NCBI GenBank assembly: GCA_038321615.1
Contig: JBBQFC010000019.1
Coordinates: 1 to 49,544, forward strand
DNA: 49,544 bases
Direction of reading: 5' to 3'
DNA from: JBBQFC01 sp038321615
GTDB lineage: Bacteria; Bacteroidota; Bacteroidia; Flavobacteriales_D; Cryomorphaceae
Part shown: one piece after another, positions 15,873 to 24,526 of the stretch
Numbering within the stretch: position 1 is the first letter of the stretch
Layout of the letters: each line of letters starts with the position of its first letter
The notes under the pieces: generated by a model
The model's database searches: none
Seen by the model: the letters and a program-made list of their open reading frames with translations, nothing else
Told to the model about the DNA's origin: nothing
Program-made: the position numbers and the translations under genes

Positions 15873-16890
15873 ACAAATTATAGGCGCAAAACTACGAGGA
15901 GCTTCGGCTGCTGTGCCTTCTGGTGCGTGGGATGCTATTCGCAAAGAAACGAACGCGCCCGGTCAATCTGGCCTTTCAAATCAAGGTATTTCATTTGTCG
16001 GTATGGCAATTACGGCCGTTATTATGATTGGTGGTATGGCGCTGTACAGTCCATCTTCCACTACCGGGCGTACTTCTGAATTCGCATCAATTACCCCCAG
16101 TCCAGCAACATCAGAACCAACATCACCTTACGCCCTAACTTCAACCGAGCCGGAAATTAAGCTCGGAGCGAAATTAGATGAGTCGCCAGTGCCAATTGAA
16201 GTAGACCAAGCGCCTTCGGTATCAGTACAAATAAGTAATGCGGCATTGATTGCCACGCCAGCAGAGCTAACTTCCATTTCCATGACGCGTGTATCACCGA
16301 TACTTGTTGAGAAAGGAATGGAGCCACCGGCGCTTTTGAAAGCTAACTCTGCCGGGGCTTTGGCCGCAGCTGAATCGCCCCAAGCCCGAATTTCTGCATC
16401 GGTCGTGGAAGGTTATGCCCCGCTTACCATCCAACTCATTAATACCGGCAAGGCAGATGTCAATGTTTGGGATTTCGGCAGCGGAGAGCGTATCGGCGCC
16501 AGTATAGATGCCGAATTTGACGAACCTGGGACGTATCGAATATACCTGATAGCTTCCAACGAAAATGGCAAGTCAACGCAGGACGAAGTGACCATCGTAG
16601 TTCGTGAAGCTTCGTCATTCGACATCCCAAATAGCTTTTCGCCAAACGGCGATGGACTCAATGAGTCGTATGGCGTACGAAGAGCCTTGCACATTAAGGA
16701 TTTCTTATTGGTTATAACCGATGAACAGGGAACCAACATTTTCCAAACAAAGGATTTGAACCAATCTTGGACCTTTGATCCTTCGCGGTTAGCACACCCG
16801 GAATCCAGACTCTTTGTAAATTACCGTGCGGTAGGCGAAGATGGCGTAGTTCACGCCAAGGTAATGATGCCGCTCACGGTAATTCGGTAA
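15853..16890 (+). CDS. Putative anti-sigma membrane protein with PKD and gliding/T9SS type B C-terminal domains
   Basis: 345 residues from GTG 15853. The cytoplasmic segment 1-45 contains FEQIIGAKL...PSGAWDAI, the short helical motif often seen at the N-terminus of Bacteroidota sigma partners. One membrane span lies at ~46-65. A Ser/Thr/Pro-rich linker runs to ~175, followed by a PKD-like beta-sandwich (176-252, with WDFGSGE and FDEPGTYRIYLIA). A C-terminal domain of the gliding-motility-associated type (253-345) starts IPNSFSPNGDGLNES and ends VIR. Residues after the span would be periplasmic. The order suggests an anti-sigma sensor whose outer part resembles a T9SS cargo tail. That role is inference; the domains are clear. 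Confidence 0.85.
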   Translation: MHKDSFEQIIGAKLRGASAAVPSGAWDAIRKETNAPGQSGLSNQGISFVGMAITAVIMIGGMALYSPSSTTGRTSEFASITPSPATSEPTSPYALTSTEPEIKLGAKLDESPVPIEVDQAPSVSVQISNAALIATPAELTSISMTRVSPILVEKGMEPPALLKANSAGALAAAESPQARISASVVEGYAPLTIQLINTGKADVNVWDFGSGERIGASIDAEFDEPGTYRIYLIASNENGKSTQDEVTIVVREASSFDIPNSFSPNGDGLNESYGVRRALHIKDFLLVITDEQGTNIFQTKDLNQSWTFDPSRLAHPESRLFVNYRAVGEDGVVHAKVMMPLTVIR

Positions 16891-17938
16891 GCTTCCAAGC
16901 CAAATAGAGTTGCAGAAATCGATCGTAATCTTCGGTGCCATCAGTTATGCCCTGCAACTTCAGGTACCCATCGTTTACACTTTCGCTTAATTCGGGAAAA
17001 TAAGCCTTATGTTTAAAATAGGCCGCTCGAATGGCTTCGCGGTCCCGCAGGAGTTCCATTGGTATGCGATCGTGAATAGCGCTTAGTGCAGCTTTATCTT
17101 GCGTGCGATTGACTTCTTGAGCTATTTGGCGCCATATAGCGTATGCGCCCGCGTATTCGGCCATCCGTTCCCCGCTTCGAATACAAGCTAAATAGGCTAT
17201 AAAATTGGCTTCGGCTTCGCTCGAAATACCATAGGCATGCGCAAGTTCATGGGCTTTTACGAATATCATCGAAATATTTGGTAGGGCTGGATCTACGTTG
17301 GCTTCGCCTGTGAATGGATTGTAAATCCCAGAAATACTCAATCGGCGGAGCGCACCTTCGGGACGGATCAAACGCACGGAGCTTTGCCAATCCGGGTGGT
17401 AACCCACCTGGCGAAGTTCACGACGAACCCACGAAGAAATGGCCTGATCGCTCGGCATAGTGGCGAGCGATACGATACTGGAATCGGTCGGGATCCCTTC
17501 GATATTTTTTCGGGCATCGAAGGCATCTTTCACGGCTTCGAAATAAACATCGACAATTGCGACTTCGGCGGGTGCAGGTGGAAGATTTGCACGCACTGCA
17601 AAACCTTTGTCCAGGTATGCATAGCCGAAGCAAACTAAGAAGAGCGAAATCCAGAAGCCAACCAAATTTACCGTCCGCCTTCCAAAACTTCGGCGGCGGC
17701 TTTCGCTCGATAAGCGGAAAACTAGCCAAAGAACAAGCGCAATGAACATAATGGAATAGCCAGGCAATATCCAAATAGGGTAGGCCACCGCTTGAAGCGT
17801 GCGTAGAATTGGGAAGAACCGAAAAAAATAAACCCGTTCGAAGATATCCGGGTTCAGGGCAAATATTATCCGAATAAAAAAGGCCATTCCCAGAAGGATA
17901 AGTCCCCACCAGCGAATGGCCTTTTGAAAAATCTTCAT
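16874..17938 (-). CDS. DUF3810 membrane protein with HExxH metalloprotease motif
   Basis: 354 residues. Three membrane spans at ~9-27, 59-77 and 92-108 are followed by a soluble domain with HELAH at 230-234 and the acidic helix EAEANFIAYLAC about six residues further, which could give the third zinc ligand. This matches DUF3810, a Bacteroidota family with a zincin-like motif but, as far as I know, no demonstrated substrate. The start lies one base after the stop of the prolyl oligopeptidase gene upstream, so both are in one operon. Its 3' end overlaps the convergent sigma-partner gene by 17 bp. Confidence 0.8.
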   Translation of the reverse strand: MKIFQKAIRWWGLILLGMAFFIRIIFALNPDIFERVYFFRFFPILRTLQAVAYPIWILPGYSIMFIALVLWLVFRLSSESRRRSFGRRTVNLVGFWISLFLVCFGYAYLDKGFAVRANLPPAPAEVAIVDVYFEAVKDAFDARKNIEGIPTDSSIVSLATMPSDQAISSWVRRELRQVGYHPDWQSSVRLIRPEGALRRLSISGIYNPFTGEANVDPALPNISMIFVKAHELAHAYGISSEAEANFIAYLACIRSGERMAEYAGAYAIWRQIAQEVNRTQDKAALSAIHDRIPMELLRDREAIRAAYFKHKAYFPELSESVNDGYLKLQGITDGTEDYDRFLQLYLAWKLTELP

Positions 17939-17939
17939 G

Positions 17940-20099
17940 CTACTTCGCCACAGGTGATTCCGCTGGTTTTAGCTCGCGAACGCCCGTCTCATAAAGCGTA
18001 AATGCCACTATATCGGCTTGCTCATCGATGACTTTTGAAATCGGTTTCCCTGCTCCATGTCCTGCTTCGGTTTCAATGCGAATTAGCACAGGGTTTTCCC
18101 CGGCATGGGCTTCTTGCAAGCGAGCTGCGAACTTGAAGCTATGAGCGGGTACTACACGGTCATCGTGATCGCCTGTGGTAACCATAGTAGAAGGATACAC
18201 TACCCCGTCTTTTAGATTGTGGAGTGGGGAGTACGCGTATAGGTAGTCAAACTCAGCTTTACTGCTATCTGCAGAACCATACTCGGGTACCCAGCCTTTT
18301 CCGACGGTGAATTTTTGAAAGCGAAGCATGTCCATTACTCCCACGGCAGGCAGCGCAACTGCGAATAATTCGGGGCGCTGTGTCATTACGGCACCAACCA
18401 ATAATCCACCATTCGACCCTCCGCGAATGGCCAGTTTTTCAGGAGATGTATATTTCTCACTGATTAGGTATTCGGCGGAAGCTATAAAATCGTCAAACAC
18501 ATTTTGCTTCTTCTCTTTCATGCCCATTTGGTGCCACTTTTCACCATATTCGCCTCCACCTCGCAAAATTGCCAAGACGTAAACCCCTCCATTTTCAAGG
18601 AAGCAAATATTCGCAGCACTGAAGCTTGGGCCAAGGCTAACGTTGAATCCACCGTAAGCGTAAAGCAGGGTGGTGTTATTCCCGTCGCGTTTGATTCCTT
18701 TCTTATGTACAATAAAGATGGGTAAGCGTGTACCATCCTTGCTCACCACCCATTCTTGATGCGACTCGTAGGCATTGGGATCAAACTTTACATCGGGGGC
18801 TGCGAAAACGGTGGATTCACCAGATTTCACATCGAGTTCGAAAATAGTGGAAGGGTAGGTAAAGGAAGTAAAGCTGTAAAACACACTTTCTTGTTCGACT
18901 TTGCCGCCAAAACCACCTGCACTCCCAGGAGCAGGTAGTTCAATATGGCGCACTAGCTTTCCGTCATAGTCGAATTGACTTATCACGGAGGTAGCATCTT
19001 TCAGATATTCAGCAAATAAATACCCACCACCAGTAGAGACATTAGAAAGGGTAATTTCTCTTTCGGGAATTATGTCCTTCCATTCTTCCTGCGCATAGTT
19101 CTTAGGATCGATGTTCACCACGCGGTAGTTCGGCGCGCCGATGTCCGTTCGGGCTATGAGCTTACCCTTCTTATGGTCGAGAATTGTCGTTTTGTTGGAA
19201 TAGCCGCTGCAAATTTTAGTAAGGGGTCCGTCGGACTTCAAATTCTTAATGAAGGTTTCGAAGCCATCGGTACCAGAGGCGGCGTACATTACAAAGTATT
19301 CCTCGTCTTCTGTCACACTTCCGTAATGGTAAAGATTAGGCGACTCTGCATTGCGATAAAAGAGTTTATCTTCAGATTGGGGAGTGCCCAACTTATGAAA
19401 GTAAATGCTGTGATCCTTATTGTCGCCGCTTAACTCTTGTCCTTGCGCCGGAGCTGGATAGCGTGAGTAGTAGAATCCTTCTTCCGTCCAGGAAGCACCC
19501 GAAAATTTAACCCAAACCAACTCATCGGAGAGCTGGGTGTTGGTGGCGATTTCGCGAATGTAGATTTTTGACCAGTCAGAACCCGCTTCGCTTTGCGAAT
19601 AGGCTATGTATTTATCATCGGGTGAAGCTTCGAGCAAAGAGATTGAAATCGTACCACCTGCCGACATAGCATTGGGGTCGATAAATACTTGCGGTTCGGC
19701 ATCTTTTCCTTTTTGGAAATAGATTACCGGTTGATTTTGAAGCCCGTCGTTTTTGTAATAAAAGAAGTATTCGCCCACTTGCATAGGAGCCGACAAGCGC
19801 TCGTAATCGAAAAGTTCGGTCATTCGATCCTTTATCTGATCTCTAAAAGGAATTCGTGAAAGATAGCTTTGCGATACTTCGTTCTGAGCTTTAACCCAAG
19901 TGCCTGTTTCGGCCGACGTATCGTTTTCTAACCAAGCATAAGGTTCGGCTACTTTTACTCCAAAATAGTCGCGTTCTACGTTGTCTTTCCGCGTTTCGGG
20001 ATAGGTTATTGGGTCTTCCATAGTGGTTTCTACTGTGGGGCTGCAAGCAATCATAGTGAGCGCCGCGCAACTCACTGCCAGATTATTTATTTTCATCAT
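17940..20099 (-). CDS. Prolyl oligopeptidase (S9A), lipoprotein form
   Basis: The frame extends to 20219; the ATG at 20099 begins a lipoprotein signal (MMKINNLAVSCAALTMIAC) and overlaps the upstream stop as ATGA, giving 719 residues. The N-terminal part (YPETRKDNVERDYFGVKVAEPYAWLE) and a seven-bladed propeller region precede the alpha/beta hydrolase domain. The catalytic Ser is in GGSNGG (~562), the Asp in DHDDRVV (~646) and the His in EAGHGAG (~681). S9A enzymes cleave after proline in peptides of up to ~30 residues. The lipobox suggests an envelope location for peptide scavenging. It is the middle gene of a three-gene minus-strand operon. Confidence 0.93.
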   Translation of the reverse strand: MMKINNLAVSCAALTMIACSPTVETTMEDPITYPETRKDNVERDYFGVKVAEPYAWLENDTSAETGTWVKAQNEVSQSYLSRIPFRDQIKDRMTELFDYERLSAPMQVGEYFFYYKNDGLQNQPVIYFQKGKDAEPQVFIDPNAMSAGGTISISLLEASPDDKYIAYSQSEAGSDWSKIYIREIATNTQLSDELVWVKFSGASWTEEGFYYSRYPAPAQGQELSGDNKDHSIYFHKLGTPQSEDKLFYRNAESPNLYHYGSVTEDEEYFVMYAASGTDGFETFIKNLKSDGPLTKICSGYSNKTTILDHKKGKLIARTDIGAPNYRVVNIDPKNYAQEEWKDIIPEREITLSNVSTGGGYLFAEYLKDATSVISQFDYDGKLVRHIELPAPGSAGGFGGKVEQESVFYSFTSFTYPSTIFELDVKSGESTVFAAPDVKFDPNAYESHQEWVVSKDGTRLPIFIVHKKGIKRDGNNTTLLYAYGGFNVSLGPSFSAANICFLENGGVYVLAILRGGGEYGEKWHQMGMKEKKQNVFDDFIASAEYLISEKYTSPEKLAIRGGSNGGLLVGAVMTQRPELFAVALPAVGVMDMLRFQKFTVGKGWVPEYGSADSSKAEFDYLYAYSPLHNLKDGVVYPSTMVTTGDHDDRVVPAHSFKFAARLQEAHAGENPVLIRIETEAGHGAGKPISKVIDEQADIVAFTLYETGVRELKPAESPVAK

Positions 20100-20485
20100 C
20101 GTTCCTTCGAGTGGTTTTGCCAAATGTAGAAAGAACATTGCAAGAAAGGATAAACAAGGAGAATCCAAATTAGGAGAATGAGCAGTGAGAAGCCCCGATA
20201 ATTCAGAATCCAAGTCCAAAAATAAAGGAAGTAACCAAAAATAAGTCCGAAAAGGATAGTGGCCACGATGGAAGCGCTAAATTTTACGGATTTCACCAGC
20301 CCCAAATTTGTAGTAGCTAATATGCTGCAGACTCCAGCAAGAACCAGCCCTGCTGCCGATATTCGGATTTGCCTTTCAAATTCATCACTATTAATGAGAA
20401 AGCTGAAAACAAAAAGGATTAAAGCAGCGATAATTGCGACTACCGAAAATATACGGCAGTAGAGAGCGATGATAGGGGTTTTCAT
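20096..20485 (-). CDS. Small integral membrane protein, function unknown
   Basis: 129 residues, strongly hydrophobic, with four predicted membrane spans (about 10-30, 42-60, 68-90 and 97-120) and a short polar tail. No family recognised. Its stop overlaps the start of the prolyl oligopeptidase gene as ATGA, so the two are translationally coupled. It appears to head the operon with the peptidase and DUF3810 genes. Confidence 0.65.
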   Translation of the reverse strand: MKTPIIALYCRIFSVVAIIAALILFVFSFLINSDEFERQIRISAAGLVLAGVCSILATTNLGLVKSVKFSASIVATILFGLIFGYFLYFWTWILNYRGFSLLILLIWILLVYPFLQCSFYIWQNHSKER

Positions 20486-20493
20486 TGGCTTGG

Positions 20494-20527
20494 AAAAAAG
20501 AAACTCCGGATCGTGAGGCCGGAGTTT
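20494..20527 (-). terminator. Rho-independent terminator after the TPR gene
   Basis: The perfect 9-bp stem AAACTCCGG (20501-20509) / CCGGAGTTT (20519-20527) is followed on the minus strand by a T-rich run (A-tract at 20494-20499). It lies between the TPR gene stop (20617) and the membrane protein start (20485), isolating the peptidase operon. Confidence 0.8.
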
Positions 20528-20616
20528 AGTTGCATTTTGGGAATAACTCCCGAGACAGTTTACATGGTAAAGCTAAACAAGGAATTTGATGAAGTCAATG
20601 GCCGATTTTAATTAGC

Positions 20617-20952
20617 TCAGAAATTTGTCTCGTCGTCCACGTCTAATATGAGGAGTGCTTCCGAAAGCTCACCGACTGCTTTTACGTCATTCTTGGCTCT
20701 TGCTAAAACTTTGCCTCGTTGATAAATGCGTATTGCTTGATCGGTATGGCCCGTTTGTTCGAGTAATTTCCCTAACTGATAATAGGTGGGAAGATAATCT
20801 GGGTCGATGTCGACAATTCGCTTGAATATCTTTATGGCTTTATCGATCTCTTCGTCCTTTTTGTGCTCCAATGCAGCCGCATAATTAAGAAAAGTATCTT
20901 TTGGATTCTTTTCCAACATTTCGGAGATCATGTCTAAACGTGTGCTACTCAT
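20617..20952 (-). CDS. Small TPR protein
   Basis: 111 residues with no signal peptide. Two to three tetratricopeptide helical hairpins are visible: FLNYAAALEHKKDEEIDKAI, YLPTYYQLGKLLEQTGHTDQAI (best match, with the G-x2-L and A-x3-Y pattern) and a C-terminal capping helix. TPRs mediate protein-protein contacts; the partner is unknown. It is monocistronic, 122 bp downstream of miaA on the same strand, and followed by a strong terminator. Confidence 0.75.
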   Translation of the reverse strand: MSSTRLDMISEMLEKNPKDTFLNYAAALEHKKDEEIDKAIKIFKRIVDIDPDYLPTYYQLGKLLEQTGHTDQAIRIYQRGKVLARAKNDVKAVGELSEALLILDVDDETNF

Positions 20953-21074
20953 AACTTCTGGGATTTGATTGTGCGAAAAATCCGCTCATCCACAAATTTA
21001 AACCTATTGGCTGGGTTCTCATAGGATTTTAGCGTCCGCATAGGCGTAAGTTATTAACGAATTTTATCAGGTTA

Positions 21075-21971
21075 TTAAGGGGTGTTCGTCGCCGACATTG
21101 CATAGCTAATAGCCTCTTCGGGGGGTGAATTAGCAAACCATCTGATTTCGGGTCTATTGCGAAGCCATGTCATTTGCCGCTTTGCATACCTGCGGCTATT
21201 TTGTTTGATCATAGCTATCGTTTCGTCCAAGCCAGCTTCGCCATCGAAATAGGGCCACCACTCTTTGTATCCTACCGTCTGTAAAGCTTGCTGTTCGCGA
21301 AACGCCCGAACAGCGCGGGCTTCGTCTTCGAGGCCAGCTTTACACATAGCATCGACCCTTGAATTTATGCGTGCGTAAAGGGCTTCGCGTTCTAGTTCTA
21401 AACCTATAAAAACCGCTCTAAAAGGGGGCGTCAACTTCGAAGTCAATCTTGTATTTGAGTCTTTGCTCAATTCAGCAATTTCGATTGCGCGGATAAGCCG
21501 AACCGGGTTTGCCAAGTCGATCGTTTTCAGCTTAACCGGATCAATAGACTTCAATCGATTTCGCAAGCCTTCGAGTCCTTCCTGTGCAAACAAAGAATTC
21601 AATTCGGTGCGCAAGGTTGCATCACTAGGTGCAGCATCGAGCCCCTTAATTAAAGCATCGATATAAAGTCCGGAACCTCCAACAACGATGGGAACCTTAC
21701 CTTGCTTGGCTATTCGCGCTATCACCGCTCTTCCTTCCAGCTCAAATTGGCCCGCGGTATAGTTTTCGCCGATGGAGCGGGTGTTGATAAAATGATGTTT
21801 CACAGTAGCTAACTCCTGAGCGGATGGTTTGGCGGTTCCGATCGACAATTCACGATAAAACTGGCGGGAGTCAGCAGAGATTATTTCGCCATCTATTACT
21901 TTCGCGATCGAAATGGCGCAAGCAGTCTTTCCCACCGCCGTCGGGCCGCAGACCACAATGACCGTAGGCAA
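21075..21971 (-). CDS. miaA: tRNA dimethylallyltransferase
   Basis: 298 residues. MiaA adds a dimethylallyl group to N6 of A37 in tRNAs reading codons that begin with U. The P-loop GPTAVGKT is at 9-16, followed by ISADSRQFYRELSIGTAKPS, the conserved DSRQxY and GTAKP motifs. GQFELEGRAVI, VVGGSGLYIDAL and the C-terminal YAKRQMTWLRN are all family hallmarks. Length is normal. It lies 22 bp downstream of the pRiA4b ORF-3-like gene on the same strand and is probably cotranscribed. Confidence 0.95.
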   Translation of the reverse strand: MPTVIVVCGPTAVGKTACAISIAKVIDGEIISADSRQFYRELSIGTAKPSAQELATVKHHFINTRSIGENYTAGQFELEGRAVIARIAKQGKVPIVVGGSGLYIDALIKGLDAAPSDATLRTELNSLFAQEGLEGLRNRLKSIDPVKLKTIDLANPVRLIRAIEIAELSKDSNTRLTSKLTPPFRAVFIGLELEREALYARINSRVDAMCKAGLEDEARAVRAFREQQALQTVGYKEWWPYFDGEAGLDETIAMIKQNSRRYAKRQMTWLRNRPEIRWFANSPPEEAISYAMSATNTP

Positions 21972-21993
21972 CGGAGTAAGTGAAACTCTGGCT

Positions 21994-22521
21994 TTAATGA
22001 TCTTCTATTGAATACCCGCCGAAATCTTCTTCGTCGAAACCATACTCTTCGTCAAAATCGTCTTCGTCTTCATCAAAATCACCTTCCATTCCGGGTAGAT
22101 CTTCCGGCAATTTTGAATGCTCATCGGGGCTATGGCCAAAACTCAGGGCGAGGTGTGGATAAGACTGCTCGGCAACCGAAACAGATATTTCCACAAGCTC
22201 GACGTAGAATATCCACATCCGCATGAAATCGTAGAGGTAGAATAGCTTCGAACCCGGTGCATTGAGCAGATCTTTTAGCTGGGTGCTTACCATTGGGTGC
22301 ACTACTTCGTCGCCATCGCCAACATCGAGCAGCGCAATTTCTTCTCCTTTCTCCCATTCATCATCGCTGAGGTAAAAGGACGCCAATTCCAGACCTTCGA
22401 ATTCAAATGCCCTTAGGATGGCCAAATGCAAATTCTCAAAAGTGTCAGTCGCTGCGATTTCAATATCGCGAAACACATCGGGAACGCTGTCGGGTAGTAC
22501 GCGGAATTTGTAGATTTCCAT
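21994..22521 (-). CDS. pRiA4b ORF-3-like protein with acidic tail
   Basis: 175 residues. The N-terminal ~130 residues (IYKFRVLPDSVPDVFRDIEI, TFENLHLAILRAFEF, FYLYDFMRMWIFYVEL) match the pRiA4b ORF-3-like domain, common in Bacteroidota chromosomes despite its plasmid-derived name. Its function is unknown. The last ~35 residues are almost entirely Asp/Glu with a few Phe/Tyr, an unusual polyacidic tail that may bind basic partners or metal. A -7-like box TACCTTTA lies on the minus strand at 22530-22537, implying a leader of only a few bases. It is followed closely by miaA. Confidence 0.8.
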   Translation of the reverse strand: MEIYKFRVLPDSVPDVFRDIEIAATDTFENLHLAILRAFEFEGLELASFYLSDDEWEKGEEIALLDVGDGDEVVHPMVSTQLKDLLNAPGSKLFYLYDFMRMWIFYVELVEISVSVAEQSYPHLALSFGHSPDEHSKLPEDLPGMEGDFDEDEDDFDEEYGFDEEDFGGYSIEDH

Positions 22522-22580
22522 AACGGTGGTAAAGGTAAGAAAGTCCCTTTCGATGGTGCAATCTTGAAATTAGAGAAACA

Positions 22581-22605
22581 AAAAAGCCGCCGGAAGGCGG
22601 CTTTT
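22581..22605 (-). terminator. Terminator of the outer-membrane barrel gene
   Basis: GCCGCC-GGAA-GGCGGC (22586-22601) has A-runs on the left and T-runs on the right, so it can act in both directions. It lies just after the stop of the minus-strand barrel gene (22628). Confidence 0.85.
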
Positions 22606-22627
22606 AGAGCTGAATAGAATTGTAAAA

Positions 22628-23245
22628 TTAAGATGCAAGCTTGAGACGCACACCGGCACTAATGTAGAAGGTGTTGTTCCTGATATCATTGAAGTTTGAA
22701 GCATTCTCGGACGCATCGGCATTTTTGCTCAGGCCAAACTCGTAGTTCACGTCTAAAAAGAAAATGCTCACATCAAGACCAGCACCAACTTGTCCACCCC
22801 ATACACTCGATTTCCAGTCGATCTCATCGTCAATAATGTTTTGTGAAAAAGTGGTTTTCGTCAAGAAAGATATTGACGGGCCGGCCATGATCCTGAAATT
22901 TATGAAAGGATCAGTGTCGGGGTTTAGGAAACGGAAACCACCGAGAATTGGAATAATAACCCCACCTATCTCTTGGTCATAGCTAACGTCTGCACCATTT
23001 AAATCAGTCGATGAAAACTCCGTATTTCGCTGAAAGTATTGAATCCCTGGATAAAGAATCCAATTATTTCCAATCAAAACGTTTGCTCCTACTTGGTACC
23101 CTACCTTCGCCTGCGTATTTACACCGTCTGGTGTTTCGGATACGTTGCTGAAATTCAGACCCGCCAAGGGACGGATTTCAAATTGAGCCATCGCACTAAA
23201 TGTCCCCGCCAAAAGAAGTGTAGCGAGTAAAATGGATTTTTTCAT
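22628..23245 (-). CDS. Small outer-membrane beta-barrel protein
   Basis: 205 residues with a clear signal peptide (MKKSILLATLLLAGTFSAMAQ) and alternating aromatic/polar beta strands ending in FYISAGVRLKLAS. The pattern FEIRPLAGLNFSNVSETPDG...VGYQVGANVLIG is typical of the PorT-like outer-membrane-protein beta-barrel family, with about eight strands. The exact role is unknown; it lacks features that would mark it as PorT itself. A small hairpin CTCAGG-TTGAT-CCTGAG (23274-23290) lies in the short gap to the upstream lysA gene and may be its attenuator or terminator. Confidence 0.8.
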   Translation of the reverse strand: MKKSILLATLLLAGTFSAMAQFEIRPLAGLNFSNVSETPDGVNTQAKVGYQVGANVLIGNNWILYPGIQYFQRNTEFSSTDLNGADVSYDQEIGGVIIPILGGFRFLNPDTDPFINFRIMAGPSISFLTKTTFSQNIIDDEIDWKSSVWGGQVGAGLDVSIFFLDVNYEFGLSKNADASENASNFNDIRNNTFYISAGVRLKLAS

Positions 23246-23293
23246 GTTTTTCGGTTTAAGATTAAATATTTATCTCAGGTTGATCCTGAGTAT

Positions 23294-24517
23294 TTAACCC
23301 AAATCAACTTGTGTGCCTAAAAGGTCTTCCATAGTTTCGGCCCGGCGAATGAGATGAGGCTCACCGTGCTTTATGAGGATTTCTGCCGGACGAAAGCGGC
23401 TGTTATAATTGCTGCTCATGGTATAGCAATACGCTCCAGCATTTGAGAATACCAAGATGTCGCCAGCTTTAATTTCTTCGATTTGACGGTCGTTTGCGAA
23501 AGTATCGGTCTCGCAGATATAACCTACTACCGAGTACACCCTTTTCTTTCCTTCGGGGTTTGAACCGTTGCGTATATGGTGGTAAGCACCGTAGAGCATT
23601 GGGCGAATAAGGTGGTTCATCCCAGTGTTCACCTGAGCGAAAACGGTGGCGGTAGTTTGCTTCAAAGCGTTGACACGGGCAAGAAAATACCCAGCTTCGC
23701 TGACCAAAAATTTCCCAGGTTCAAATTCTATGCGCAGCTCTTGGCCATAATCTTTACAGAAATCTTTGAACATAGCGGTCATTTGGACTCCCAAGTCTTC
23801 CACGTCTGTTGCAAGGTCGCCAGGCTTGTATGCCACCTTAAAACCACTACCGAAATCGATGTATTCGAGTTGGTTGAAATGCTGTGCGGTGTCAAAAAGG
23901 AGTTCTGCACCGCGCAAAAATACCTCAACATCCAGAATGTCGCTACCCGTATGCATGTGCAAACCGTTGACATGGATTCCCATTGACTTTACGATTCGCT
24001 CCAGATGACGGGTTTGATGAATGCTAATCCCAAATTTGGAGTCGATATGCCCTACGGAAATATTGTTGTTGCCCCCAGCGTGAATATGCGGATTAATTCG
24101 AATGCACACCGGGTAAGAACCATGGTAATGAGCGCCAAACTGTTCGAGAATACTCAGATTGTCGATATTTATTCGAACGCCTAATTCTACCGCTGCCTTG
24201 ATCTCTTCGAAACCCACGCCGTTAGGTGTGAAAATTATCTCTTCCGGTTCGAAACCGGCACGCAGACCTAAGTCCACTTCCTGTAACGATACTGTATCCA
24301 AACCGCTGCCTAAGGACTTGAAAAGTCGGAGGATGTTAATATTATTCAGCGCCTTGCAAGCATAGTTGATGCGTAAATCCGCACCAGAGAAAGCAGATTT
24401 TAACTGCGCATATCGGGCGGCGATCGTTTCAGCGCTGTACACATAAAGCGGATCGCCGAAAGATTGGATTAAGTCGGTGACAGGTACGCCGTCAATTTGA
24501 ATATGAGTGGTGGGCAT
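23294..24517 (-). CDS. lysA: Diaminopimelate decarboxylase
   Basis: 407 residues, the last step of lysine biosynthesis: meso-diaminopimelate to lysine plus CO2. It is a fold-III PLP enzyme. Lys55 in YACKALNN binds PLP, HMHTGSDI contributes the stacking and catalytic histidine region, IDFGSGFKVAY is the glycine-rich phosphate loop, and FEPGKFLV and the C-terminal FSNAGAYCYTMSSNYNSR supply substrate-binding residues and Cys-Tyr at the dimer interface. All motifs are intact. It lies 9 bp downstream of the FAD oxidoreductase gene, so the two form an operon. Confidence 0.94.
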   Translation of the reverse strand: MPTTHIQIDGVPVTDLIQSFGDPLYVYSAETIAARYAQLKSAFSGADLRINYACKALNNINILRLFKSLGSGLDTVSLQEVDLGLRAGFEPEEIIFTPNGVGFEEIKAAVELGVRINIDNLSILEQFGAHYHGSYPVCIRINPHIHAGGNNNISVGHIDSKFGISIHQTRHLERIVKSMGIHVNGLHMHTGSDILDVEVFLRGAELLFDTAQHFNQLEYIDFGSGFKVAYKPGDLATDVEDLGVQMTAMFKDFCKDYGQELRIEFEPGKFLVSEAGYFLARVNALKQTTATVFAQVNTGMNHLIRPMLYGAYHHIRNGSNPEGKKRVYSVVGYICETDTFANDRQIEEIKAGDILVFSNAGAYCYTMSSNYNSRFRPAEILIKHGEPHLIRRAETMEDLLGTQVDLG

Positions 24518-24526
24518 GGAAGTTTT

